Part shown: positions 45,101 to 55,128 of the stretch, piece after piece | Layout: each line of letters begins with the position of its first letter | How positions within the stretch are numbered: position 1 is the stretch's first letter | Assembly: GCA_033675265.1 (NCBI GenBank) | Contig: JAUJYZ010000133.1 | Location: 231,501 to 295,500 of the forward strand | Source of the DNA: Actinostola sp. cb2023 | Lineage: Eukaryota > Cnidaria > Anthozoa > Actiniaria > Actinostolidae | DNA: 64,000 bases | Direction of reading: 5' to 3' | Translations under genes and position numbers: made by a program | Notes under the pieces: model-generated | Database searches by the model: none | Seen by the model: the letters and a program-made list of their open reading frames with translations, nothing else | Told to the model about the DNA's origin: nothing

Positions 45101-47665
45101 AGCCCAACCATTGCTTTTGAGGCTACTAAATAATTCAATAAAATGATATTTGCGTCTTTTTTTGATGGGCTTCCTGTGGTAGAGCGCGCGCGCGCAATAC
45201 ATATGTTGGGTTCCCTGTGTTGCAAAAGCAATGGTTGGGCTGCCTGTGATATGACTCTATACATTCGTGTAGAGAAGATTGGGAGGGCACCTTTGGAATT
45301 CTACCATCCGAACACTCGAAATTCTTAAGCTTCCCTAAAGTGTCCAAAGTCTTATATTATATTTTATTGGTTTGAATTGCAGACTATTCTATCTTCAAAT
45401 ATTGTATTCTGAGTGACAGTCAAGTTGGTTTTTATCGTAGGATATTCGAGAGTGTAAGTACCGTGTCCTTCTTTGTACAACATTGAGATATAAATATTAA
45501 ATATATGTGCCTTCACATTGAAAATGTCGTGAGATAGATGTGCGCAATATGCATGTGTGCGCAATGGCATCATTTTTATTCGTTACGCGATATGCGATAC
45601 GATACTCGTATATAGTTATTCTGTGTGAAGTCAAGCCGGGCACCTCTCCAAGCCGGGCACCTCTCCAAGCCGGGCACCTCTCCAAGCCGGGCACCTCTCC
45701 AAGCCGGGCACCTCTCCAAGCCGGGCACCTTTTTAAGCCGGGCACCTCTCCAAGCCGGGCACCTTTTTAAGCCGGGCACCTTTTTAAGCCGGGCACCTTA
45801 TTAAGCCGGGCACCTCTTCAAGCCGCGCGCCTTTCTATAAAGTTACTCGCTCTCTCAGACGGACACCTCAGTAAGCTGCCAGCACATCAAAAGTCAGTCC
45901 CGAAGGTGTCCAGCTTAGACGAATTGACTGTATTGCGCGCTTAGACTATGATGAGATTCATGGAGTGCGCAACTCATCATTTTTTCATGTGCGTGCACAA
46001 TTTGCGTCTTATAACCATCTATTGACCTCTATATTCCTAGATCGATGAAGATGGAGATGGTTTCCTGTTTCCCGAGGAAATTTTGGATGCCTTAGAATGT
46101 GTGAATAAAAACTTACTGGAGAATTCTCACTTGAAGTACATCTACAGGGTAAGTCACAGGCTTATGATAAATACAAATATATTTGTACGCGCGCGTCTTT
46201 TTTCATGGGTTTCCTGTGGTATTATCAGAGGTTGGGCTCCCTGTGTATTTTTGTAATGGATTGCGGTATAATGCACTGCAGTTCTTACAGAGTCGTTTTC
46301 GTATGAGTGGGAAGTAGAAATAAATCTTTAATGGGGAAGCATGCAAACTTCACTGAAGAGTGATTTACATAAGTAAATAAATAAATAAATACGATATTGC
46401 TGTAGTTACGGTTCGTGCCGTGCGGTGACCGTGCCGTGTCCAAGCATTCTGATTGGTTGAGCTATGATTTTGCGCGCTGTGATTGGTTGAATAGTTGAAT
46501 AGATGTCTTCGATTCCGTACCGTGGCCGTAAGTCCGTGCCGTAGTTTTCCCACTCATACGAACACGACTCTTTAGCGCATTTCACAATGTCGCAATGGGC
46601 TTTTACTTATTTCGATCGCACCTATGACCAATCGCGAGGAAAGCTCAAATACTTTCGAACGGTCTGCGAAACTTCCTCTTCTTATTTCTCGTAGGTACTC
46701 GAGTTATGCGACTGCAGTCTAGAGAATGGAGCTGACTTCAAGTTTTTCTCCGTCGTCGCCGCCTTCTCACAGAAAATCGCCACATTAGAGTAAGTAAAGT
46801 CATGGTCTTTTACTTATATTTTGTCAAAACGTTTATTTATAAGTCCTTTCTCTCCGGCCCTTCTCCGTACTTGCCTGTTTCGCACCCTCTATTATGTGCC
46901 TTAACGAGAAGCAAGACTTCGTAACCCATGCCATTCGCAAGGATATATAAGATTCGTTGATTGTTAATCTTTACTGTGATTTCACAGCGACTACGCCAAG
47001 ATTCTGATCTCCAAATTAGATTTTAGGGAGCTCGATTACAAACTACAGCGTGCTAAGGTAAGACATTGTAAAGCTTTGCTCGCAGAGTCTTGTCCTGTAA
47101 GTAAGCATTCCCCTTCCCCTTCCCCCTCCCCCTACCCATTCTCCCTTCCGCTCCCCTTTCCCGCAAGCTCGTGATTACGTCTTGTATAAGTACCCCTCCC
47201 CCTCCCTCCTCCCGGCATAGCCTATCCAATGTGCTGGAGAAAGAACGTTCAATCCATTCAAGTGATATTTCCACTAGTCTTTCATCGAGGGCAAACTAAT
47301 TCGAGGGTAACTAATTCAGGCAATCAAAACACTCGAATCCAGTCTTCCAACATTTACCACAGACCGGGTACCAGTCAATAATTCCAATTTCTATTAATTT
47401 TCAGTCGTTGTTCAAATGCTATGCTGACGAGTACACTGGAAAGATGTCAATGGAGCACCTGACCCTTGAGCTTATCGTCGGGGATCTGGACTCGAATACC
47501 AAAGATCATGTACTACGGAACCTGGGCCCGACAACCTATTTGGATTTCCTAGATTTCTTGACGTATATTCCATTATTTGTTCACATTCACGAGCACGTGT
47601 TGACACACCCACTTCATGATCCACGAGGGAGTACTCTTTCTCACAGACGACAAAAGGTTTATTAA
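33879..47665 (+). CDS. Uncharacterised protein with discoidin (F5/8C) domain and EF-hand
   Basis: Sixteen exons join in phase: 33879-34037, 35512-35715, 37847-37970, 38387-38941, 39386-39612, 40840-40971, 41360-41501, 42036-42347, 42947-42984, 43457-43682, 44381-44629, 45383-45453, 46041-46148, 46695-46789, 46988-47057, 47405-47665 (2973 bp, 990 aa). A Trp- and basic-rich N-terminus is followed by a charged coiled-coil (VEREQVEREMRRLQDEARQK) and acidic linkers. The discoidin domain spans about 350-514 (LDRYHFGAQARLNN, YLEVDLGGV, WVTSYTLAFSNDGKKWDKY, RYVRFYPKTW, MRVEVYG). Then come a Lys/Pro-rich block (632-665), a helix (SELLRQQLAEDRRKKLMKLE) and an EF-hand (IDEDGDGFLFPEEI, about 814-827). 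There is no signal peptide, so it is probably intracellular. The intron after 37970 is GC-AG. The stop codon lies in the first diverged unit of a tandem array. I do not recognise a named orthologue; a possible extra 43-bp exon at 36876-36918 breaks phase and was left out. Confidence 0.9.
35004..35158. mobile_element. Hairpin MITE in intron 1
   Basis: AATGCAATAATGGCATCCAA at about 34999 pairs with GCCATTATTGCATTC ending near 35161. TTGCCATTGTTCTGGACT pairs with AGTCCAGAACAATGGCAA. The arms are about 45 bp with a 70-bp loop. The element is in the first intron of the discoidin/EF gene. Confidence 0.85.
35818..36200. repeat. AAT microsatellite
   Basis: About 380 bp of AATAATAAT with interspersed AAAAATAGT in the intron after exon 2 of the discoidin/EF gene. 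The long Ile/Tyr/Leu frames on the minus strand are artefacts. Confidence 0.95.
37060..37800. repeat. About 105-bp tandem repeat (GGTGGCC / GAGGTTTCGATAAC)
   Basis: Six or so degenerate units carry GGAGGTTTCGATAACATTAT, GATGGTGGCCAGGACAAG, CCCTGACCATTATAGAGAGG and GGTCGTTATGTAGAGG. Similar GGTGGTCGCTTA-type sequence lies at about 55245-55375 in a MEK5 intron. Confidence 0.85.
38187..38364. mobile_element. Hairpin element, about 175 bp
   Basis: AAGGTGCGGTAATACGGGCA near 38190 pairs with GCTCGTATTGCCGCACCTT near 38342-38360. The interior has CAACTTGTCGCGCAACA twice. It ends about 25 bp before the exon at 38387, and a partial AGAGTCG-family copy lies immediately before it (about 38035-38176). 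Confidence 0.8.
38945..39310. repeat. CATC/ATTC microsatellite
   Basis: Starts 4 bp after the exon end at 38941 and fills the intron up to about 39305 with CATCCATTCATT-type repeats, including a pure ATTC run at about 39222-39303. Frames rich in His, Ile, Pro, Ser are artefacts. Confidence 0.95.
39664..40735. mobile_element. Foldback-like element of inverted minisatellites
   Basis: 39664-40490 is an array of about 45-60-bp units (ACTTGTGTTAGGTGGAAACG, GACGCAAGCACAAGCATAA). 40505-40735 holds opposite-orientation units (GCTTATGCTTGCGTCAGGCC, CGTTTTCACAGTGAAATAA). The GCTGGGTTTTCGCCAGCGAC start and the inverted arrangement suggest a foldback element in a discoidin/EF-gene intron. Confidence 0.75.
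40990..41345. repeat. Three tandem copies of about 122 bp
   Basis: CTCGACCCTCTCCCTCATGG, CCACCCCTCCCTATG and TTATCGTTCTGTATTGA recur three times between the exons at 40840-40971 and 41360-41501. Short frames here belong to the repeat. Confidence 0.9.
41945..41996 (+). pseudogene. Duplicated fragment of discoidin exon
   Basis: GACAAAGACGTTACTAAGAA followed by AGGCCTTCGTTGGGTTACGT is almost identical to exon sequence at 40865-40907 (AACAAAGACGTCACTAAGAA...). It lies in a downstream intron of the same gene and is not flanked by usable splice sites. Confidence 0.75.
42385..42640. repeat. Dispersed repeat, with inverted copy at 47215-47375
   Basis: GACTGGGTTCGAGTGTTTTG and ATTGGCTGAATTGGTTAC occur twice in tandem here, ending in GAACGTTCTTTCTCCAGCAC-like sequence. 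The reverse complement (GTGCTGGAGAAAGAACGTTC ... CAAAACACTCGAATCCAGTC) is at about 47227-47350 in a later intron of the same gene. Confidence 0.8.
43774..43836. repeat. Near-perfect palindrome
   Basis: AGGTCTTCGTGTAGCTGCAC is followed after about 20 bp by GTGCAGCTACACGAAGACCT. The short plus-strand frame here extends past the true donor at 43682. A longer inverted repeat lies next to it at about 43930-44070 (GCCGTTAGG/TAGTTCA type arms). Confidence 0.85.
44180..44330. mobile_element. Hairpin MITE with CACAGGGAGCCCAA core, copy 1
   Basis: TTATTACAAAGGAAAAGTGA at about 44190 pairs with TCACTTTTCCTTTGTAATAA at about 44258. The middle has ACACAGGGAGCCCAAGC. The flank ACCGGAAGTCTGGAACTCTT also belongs to it, since the inverted copy at 50767-50936 carries the same flanks. 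Confidence 0.85.
44686..45260. mobile_element. Nested MITE fragments in intron
   Basis: A truncated AGAGTCG-family copy (44686-about 44815) runs into CACAGGCAGCCCAACCATTG. This is found again at about 45094-45115 and inverted near 45225-45248 (CAATGGTTGGGCTGCCTGTG). Motifs GGGCTCCCTGTG and GGGATCCCTGTG occur at about 44918-44960. Several insertions overlap in this intron between exons 44381-44629 and 45383-45453. Confidence 0.7.
45633..45835. repeat. 17-bp minisatellite (AAGCCGGGCACCTCTCC)
   Basis: About twelve units of AAGCCGGGCACCTCTCC, with a TTTTT variant of the last five bases, in a discoidin/EF-gene intron. Frames on both strands are artefacts. Confidence 0.95.
46290..46572. mobile_element. 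AGAGTCG-family MITE with internal insertion
   Basis: Ends AGAGTCGTTTTCGTATGAG and CTCATACGAACACGACTCT. Core in reverse orientation (GATTGGTTGAATAG, GTGCCGTGCGGTGACCG). An extra 85 bp or so near 46315-46395, including AAATAAATAAAT, is absent from other copies. Confidence 0.85.
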
Positions 47666-49525
47666 CGGTCTTTCCAGTGCACTGTATGCTCCAAACACGT
47701 GTTGACACACCCACTCCACCTTCCTGTACCCGTACAGAGAAACGGTAGAAGATTTATTACGAATCGTATCAACATGCGCTGTATGCTCCAAACACGTGTT
47801 GACACACCCACTCCACCTTCCTCCACCTTCCTGTACCCGTACAGAGAAACGGTAGAAGATTTATTACGAATCGTATCAACATGCGCTGTATGCTCCAAAC
47901 ACGTGTTGACACACCCACTCCACCTTCCTGTACCCGTACAGAGAAACGGTAGAAGATTTATTACGAATCGTATCAACATGCGCTGTATGCTCCAAACACG
48001 TGTTGACACACCCACTCCACCTTCCTGTACCCGTACAGAGAAACGGTAGAAGATTTATTACGAATCGTATCAACATGCGCTGTATGCTCCAAACACGTGT
48101 TGACACACCCACTCCACCTTCCTGTACCCGTACAGAGAAACGGTAGAAGATTTATTACGAATCGTATCAACATGCGCTGTATGCTCCAAACACGTGTTTG
48201 ACACACCCACTCCACCTTCCTGTACCCGTACAGAGAAACGGTAGAAGATTTATTACGAATCGTATCAACATGCGCTGTATGCTCCAAACACGTGTTGACA
48301 CACCCACTCCACCTTCCTGTACCCGTACAGAGAAACGGTAGAAGATTTATTACGAATCGTATCAACATGCGCTGTATGTATTTATTACCAAACACGTGTT
48401 GACACACCCACTCCACCTTCCTGTACCCGTACAGAGAAACGGTAGAAGATTTATTACGAATCGTATCAACATGCGCTGTATGCTCCAAACACGTGTTGAC
48501 ACACCCACTCCACCTTCCTGTACCCGTACAGAGAAACAGATCGAAACGGTAGAAGACACACCCACTCCACCTTCCTTACCCGTACAGAGAAACGGTAGAA
48601 GATTTATTACGAATCGTATCAACATGCGCTGTATGCTAGAAGATTTATTAAACACATGCGCTGTATGCTCCAAACACGTGTTGACACACCCACTCCACCT
48701 TCCTGTACCCGTACAGAGAAACGGTAGAAGATTTATTACGAAGATTTATCAACATGCGCTGTATGCTCCAAACACGTGTTGACACACCCACTCCACCTTC
48801 CTGTACCCGTACAGAGAAACGGTAGAAGATTTATTACGAATCGTATCAACATGCGCTGTATGCTCCAAACACGTGTTGACACACCCACTCCACCTTCCTG
48901 TCCACTTACCTGTGTACAGAGACACAGAGAAACGGTAGAAGATTTATTACGAATCGTATCAACATGCGCTGTATGCTCCAAACACGTGTTGACACACCCA
49001 CTCCACCTTCCTGTACCCGTACAGAGAAACGGTAGAAGATTTATTACGAATATGCGCTGTATGCTCCAAACACGTGTTGACACACCCACTCCACCTTCTG
49101 TACCCGTACAGAGAAACGGTAGCGATTTATTACGAATCGTATCAACAACACTGTATGTGTTGACACACCCACTCCCCTTCCTGTACCCGTACCCGTACAG
49201 AGAAACGGTAGAAGACTCCAGATTACAGAGAAACGGTCGATTTATACGAATCGTACTCCACCTTCCTGTACCCGTACAGAGAAACGCTAGAAGATTTATT
49301 ACGAATGTATCAACATGCGCTGTATGCTCCAAACACACGTGTTGACACACCCACTCCACCTTCATGTACCCGTACAGAGAAACACACCCACTCCACCTTC
49401 CTGTACCCGTACAGAGAAACGGTAGAAGATTTATTACGAATCGTATCAACATGCCCTGTATGCTCCAAACACGTGTTGACACACCCACTCCACCTTCCTG
49501 TACCCGTACAGAGAAACAGTAGTGC
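47596..49525. repeat. 97-bp tandem array starting in the discoidin/EF last exon
   Basis: About 20 units of roughly 97 bp: CACGTGTTGACACACCCACT, CCACCTTCCTGTACCCGTAC, AGAGAAACGGTAGAAGATTT and ATCAACATGCGCTGTATGCT. Later units (48530-49400) are rearranged and truncated. The first unit (47596-47693) begins with the same 20 bases inside the coding sequence and ends with the same CTGTATGCTCCAAA, with a diverged middle that contains the stop codon. Confidence 0.93.
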
Positions 49526-51110
49526 TAAAATACGCTAACATCTATTTCACGGATTTATGAACATCACTCTATTTATTTAACGATAATGACTAATATAATC
49601 GATCCCTGAATCGATCCCTGACTTAAATATTTACAGTGCGACTCTCAAAACTGTGACCATGTCGCACTTATAAACACCTTTGTTCTGAAAATTGACATTG
49701 ATGGGCATATAGAGGAAGGGATATCGAGCAGAATTAGGTAGTTAATTTTCTGCTGATAAATGTATTTCAGTAGAAAATACAGAGAAATATTTATGTTCAT
49801 TATTTCCTATAATTTGTAAAGCTAGATTCCACAGAGCTTAATTACAAAATAAACAATGAATTGCAATTAGTCTTTCTGTCCATTCATTTTCAAATAACGT
49901 GGTCATTATTAGCCTGCGTAGCTGGCAGTCAGCGGATGTTTCCATTCGGCTCTCCAATCCTACTTTTTCGCGAAACTCCGGGAGAGTTGTTAAACGGGCC
50001 GTGGGAGAATGAGACGAAGCGAAAAGACGCGAGTGGAGTGAGGCGAGACGAGGTGACTGCATGTATGGGAAAAACTAAGCAGCACTCAGTTGATGTAATA
50101 TATTCATAGAATCTATTGTTCTATTGTTTTATGTTATTCATTATATTGATGAATATATTACATCAACTGCGTGCTACGTAGCAACACCCCTGCATGTATA
50201 GCCTGCGAATGTAATCGTAGACATGCATTACGTCACGTGTGCGGTGCGTAGTCTTTCACTCGTCGATGACTAAAACGCATGATAGTATTTTAGCACGTGG
50301 TTAGCCTAATGCATCAGCCCATAGGCAAAAAACGCATGCGCAAGCAAATAATGAGATTCAAGGAGTTTTAACAGCTGATTTGCCCGCCACAATGAAATCA
50401 TTGTATTGTACCACAAGCCATTACCCATTGTGTAGATGATCTTAACACGTGATGTCCCAAACTAAATCAAGTCGTGTCCCTCCTCTAGTGTATATATATG
50501 TGAATACGGATTGAATGAATGAATGAATGAATAGACTTTATTTATCGAGGGTAGCACGTGACAGTTTGTATAAACTGATGACCGTGGCCCTCCAATTGCG
50601 AACGAAATATAGCTCATTGCATCTACAGAAGTCTGTGTGTTGATGACTTTAATAAATTCAATTCTTTACAACTTCATTTGAAGTTGGAATAGTGTTCTAT
50701 CTAGAATCATCTAGTTACTCTAGAACTCGTGATTTACAATCTGCGAGTCAGTGCCATTAATACACGCATCAAGAGTTCCAGACTTCCGGTACGCGCGCAA
50801 TGCATTGTGAGAATATTACAAAGGAAAAGTGAGCACCAAGTGATCAAAAACATAGCTTGGGCTCCCTGTGTCTAGAATTGGTGCTCACTTTTCCTTTGTA
50901 ATAATACCGGAAGTCTGGAACTCTTGATGCTTGTATGGAAAGTGACTAGTTTTTAACTGACCAGACAATAAATAACCATGCAGTTATTAACACAAGAATG
51001 TCATTGTATTGTGTAGAGGTAGGTAGACACAAGGTAGACACACTGTGCAACATTGCGCGCAATATTACCGGCAATATGACTGCAGCTTGCGACCACATCC
51101 GGCTGCAATA
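49526..51110. other. Intergenic with dispersed repeats
   Basis: No gene modelled. A stretch near 49636-49740 after TTTACAG is open for about 34 codons and might be an unplaced exon. A repeat at about 49912-50055 contains AGCCTGCGTAGCTGGC and GAGACGAAGCGAAAAGACGC. A hairpin at about 50089-50168 pairs GTTGATGTAATATATTCAT with its complement. A GAATGAATGAATAGACTTTA repeat is at about 50514. Confidence 0.5.
50767..50936. mobile_element. Hairpin MITE with CACAGGGAGCCCAA core, copy 2
   Basis: Same element as 44180-44330 in the opposite orientation. ATCAAGAGTTCCAGACTTCC at the left and GGAAGTCTGGAACTCTTGAT at the right form inverted ends. Inner arms ATTACAAAGGAAAAGTGAGC/GCTCACTTTTCCTTTGTAAT flank GGGCTCCCTGTG. 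Confidence 0.9.
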
Positions 51111-51299
51111 GACCTCTTTAGCTTGTATGCAAATTGCCCATTTCAGATCATGATGTAAACATTGATATTCTCTGAAGAGTTGTTCCTTTATATTTCTGAA
51201 ATTTATTCGTTTATATTGAAAGGACTAATTCTCCAGAGAATATCAATGTTTATATCACATGATCTGAAATGGGCAATTTGCATACAAGCTAAAGAGGTC
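51111..51299. mobile_element. TA-flanked hairpin MITE, 189 bp
   Basis: GACCTCTTTAGCTTGTATGC at 51111 is inverted at GCATACAAGCTAAAGAGGTC ending 51299. The arms are about 75 bp and nearly identical. TA dinucleotides flank both sides (51109-51110, 51300-51301), as for Tc1/mariner-class insertions. The 76-aa frame crossing it is an artefact. Confidence 0.92.
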
Positions 51300-51914
51300 T
51301 ATTGCTGTGCCAAGAACATTGCGATCCTACTTCTGCAACATTGCGCGCAACGAATTGAGGTGGACACGCTAAAATCATTCGATTGCTGGTAACATTGCGC
51401 GCAATATTGCTACTTCTGCAATTATTGTAATTGCACCTTTACATTACAGCACACAAGGCCAGATACTGAATAAATTAGCGATTTGCCAGATACAGAAGAC
51501 ATCTTCATAAGATTCGTCTCAAGTGCAATAAATTCTATCAACGACTCAGAGCTCCGCCCAGGCCTCATTCTCGAGGCGCGGCCAGAATTCGGAAATCCTC
51601 ACATTACACGTGATTAGTGCGCCACCTCACGTAACACAAACTAACTTTTGTCTCGAAAGCTTATGGCCTATTTTCCAAACTATATATAAAATGACATCTA
51701 ATCTAAATTTACATTACGGAATTTTCTAGTCAAATTGAAATTCGCACCAACAGCAGTGCATTCAATTGGCTGATTCTCAGGCCAGGTTCACACTGGCGAG
51801 GTATCCATAGAAATGGATTTTTGCAGCGAATGGGCTACCTGTGGCCACAGGTAACCCACACACCATAATCGCCACAAGTGACGGTACAAATAGCTTCAAA
51901 TAATTGCAACAATA

Positions 51915-52098
51915 GAGTCGTTTTCGAGTGGGAAACCTACGGTACAGAGTTAAGTTACGGAATCGAAGACATTCTATTCAACCAATCACAGCGCGCGTAA
52001 TCATTGCTCAACCAATCAGAATGCTTAGACATGGAACGGTCACCGCACGGCTCGAACCGTACTGTAACTACTTCCCACTCATACGAAAACGACTCTAA
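51915..52098. mobile_element. AGAGTCG-family MITE
   Basis: TAGAGTCGTTTTCGAGTGGG at the left and CTCATACGAAAACGACTCTA at the right, with CAACCAATCACAGCGCGC in the core. It is flanked by TA. Confidence 0.88.
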
Positions 52099-52195
52099 TA
52101 GCGAGCCTTGCGTGTCGTATCAACGCTTGCGCTTCACCAGTATAAACCAGGCCTAAGCAAAAAGGCATGGAACTCTAAACTCTCAAAGATTTCAA

Positions 52196-52393
52196 TATGA
52201 TTTTCATGACGTCCTATTGTTGCTATGGTTTCATGATGTTCTATTGTTGCTATGGTTTCATGACGTTCCATTGTTGCTATAGTTTCATGACGTTCCATTG
52301 TTGCTATGGCTTCATGACGTTCCGTTGTTGCTATGGTTTCACGACGTTCCATTGTTGCTATGGTTTCATGACGTTTCATTGTTGCCATGGTTA
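52196..52393. repeat. 27-bp tandem array abutting the MEK5 stop codon
   Basis: About seven units of TTTCATGACGTTCCATTGTT followed by GCTATGG. The last unit (CATTGTTGCCATGGTTACAC) reaches the stop codon of MAP2K5 (TAA at 52391-52393 on the minus strand). The unit length is a multiple of three and it is open on both strands, giving short spurious frames. Confidence 0.92.
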
Positions 52394-54448
52394 CACCGAG
52401 GCTGGACTTTCCATACTCGGGGCACGTGATCGTCTGACTTCGAGTTTCCGACACACCCACATGGAGATAATGTCCTTGTTATCGTCATCATTCGTCCTGA
52501 TAAACGCGTGTTCCTGTAATAAAACAAATCGATGTAAATAAATGTACCCCAAAACTTCCCATCATGCCTTGCGAGCTTTATGCCGTGAAGTGAAAAACGC
52601 ATCGAAAACACATAATTATAAACTTTATTAACGTGTCCAAGAGAAAATGTTTTTTTTTTTTTTTTTCTTAACATATTCCTGCTTCAGAAAGGAAGCCATT
52701 TGAGTGTCACTTACCACTACAACCTTTGGATTCATACGATAATTGGCACGTTTCTGCATGCTGAGAGGAAACACGACAATGAATTAGCACTGTACAACAG
52801 AGTAGAGAACCGTTTACTAATAGCACTAACTTTACTGTACATTCCATGCAATTACGCCATAGCTGCAAATACTGCGCGACATTGAGTAGGAATCATTCTT
52901 CGTGATTTGAACAGCAATCATTTGTCACGTGTCCTTACCACTGCGCCACGAAATCAACAAAGGCTGGTGAAAAGAGTCGCCCTGGAAGACGAGGAGGGAC
53001 CTGGGAAACAGAGAAGTTTCATTTAGTAGCTCCAAAAAACAAAAAAAAAAAAAAAAAAAAAAAGCTACCCAATCGGGATCGGGAAGCGCGCGCGGGAAAT
53101 ACGGTATTCTATATTGGGCTCCCTGTGTACTACGCATGGAATCCCCTACGTTTACGTTCAAGTATACTCTGTTGAACGTAAACGCAGAGAACAAACGCAG
53201 ATGATTCCGTGCGTATGAACACAGGGAGCCCAATATTATTTATCCTGCCCGCACTACCACAGGAAGCCCGTCAAAAAAGACGCGCTCACAATAATATAGT
53301 TTTATTTTTAATAAACTCAAATGAAACGGTTGGGCTTCCTGTGGATGACGTCATGGGTTGCCGCTTGACTGTATCATCTGGATATTTCTCGTTTATACAT
53401 ACCTCATGCACAATGCACTGTAGTAATTCAATTGGCTGAAAGGATAATAATAATCTGTCAGCTGAAATATGGTTACTATGGACATACAGTCACGAAAATC
53501 TTACCAGTAAGTTGTCCATTTTGTCGGGTTTGTCCTGAGAAAGAAAAATATACTGCTTAGTTTATTGATATTTATAGAAAAAGGAAAATATGAAAACAAA
53601 ACGGGAAATGAATGTCATACATAATAGAGAAAGGATAGGAGAGGAGAGGAGAGGAGAGGAGAGGAGAGAGGAACATACCTTAAGATATGGAAACCTTCCA
53701 ATGGCCATCTTTGGAGAAAAGTGAAAATAGAATTTCTAAGAATGCACATTTGTGACAAATGTATCCAGTGATAATGACATAATATATTGTTAATAAACAC
53801 CTTACCTCAAACAATGAAATCCCTAAACTCCATACTTCAGAGTGTATGCTGTATTCATCTCCTAATACACGCTCAGGCTGAAGGTTAAAGAAATTTCAAT
53901 ATAACAATATAACACCAGCCAACTATTGCTGGTTTGCAATACACGTCACGGCGGCCATCTTGGTTGAACATCAACAAAAGATTGCTCATTAGTGTCTATT
54001 GTTTGTTCAATCATCATGGCCGCCGTGTCTTTATCTCTTGATTCTCAAGGGATTGATTGAAAACCAAGAATCTCCATACTTTCTGACTCCATCAATGGGA
54101 CTTACCGCCATGTATGCATTGGTTCCTACATAGGTCGTTGCTATGGAATTAACTAACTAAAAATTGAAAATAACTTAGTTAGATAGATAGATAGACATAC
54201 ATACAGACAGACAGACAGACAGACAGCCAGCCAGCCAGACAGACAGACAGACAGACAGACAGAGACATACAGACAGACTGAGGCAGACAGACAGACAGAT
54301 AGACAGACAGAGACATACAGACAGACAGACAGACAGACAGAGACATACAGACAGACAGACAGACAGCCAGCCAGACAGACAGACAGACAGACAGACAGAG
54401 ACATACAGACAGACTGAGGCAGACAGACAGAAAGATAGACAGAGACAT

Positions 54449-54497
<49 letters not shown>

Positions 54498-55053
54498 GAC
54501 ATACATACATACAGACAGACAGACAGACATACATACAGACAGACAGCCAGCCTGCCAGCCAGACAGACAGAGACATACAGATAGACTGAGGCAGACAGAC
54601 AGACAGACAAAGAGGCAGACAAGCAAACAAATGTATGACTGAATGAATCTCCTTGAATCTCCACACGATGGATCTTACCTGTCTACTAACACCAAAGTCA
54701 CAGAGTTTCACTTGTCCACGAGTATTCACAAGAATATTGGAAGGCTTAACATCTGAAAGAAACCATGGCAACTAGATGAATATTCATAGTATAGTATTCA
54801 CTAAGGAAAATGTAATATAAATTATACCCTCCTATTATACCCTTATAACTGTCATGTACTACCCTCCTAAATTAAAGTTGTTATTATCATTAATTACCCA
54901 TAGCTGAGCTTGCCTGTATTGCCCTACATGTATATCATTATGATGTCACAGCTTGTTTATGAGGGGGACAGAGTTGTCAAGAATATAACAAATTTGAAAA
55001 AATTCTGTCTGTAGGAGGTCCGAATGTACATGTACAATTACTACATAAGTATA

Positions 55054-55128
<75 letters not shown>

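Noticed and set aside
47662..49538. Frames of 70-250 aa in both directions
   Set aside because: They are produced by the 97-bp array. No splice sites or conserved domain beyond the last exon were seen.
54153..54771. 157-198 aa Cys/Leu/Ser/Val-rich frames that include part of the kinase DFG exon
   Set aside because: Only the 54679-54752 part is a real exon; the rest is the intronic CAGA repeat.
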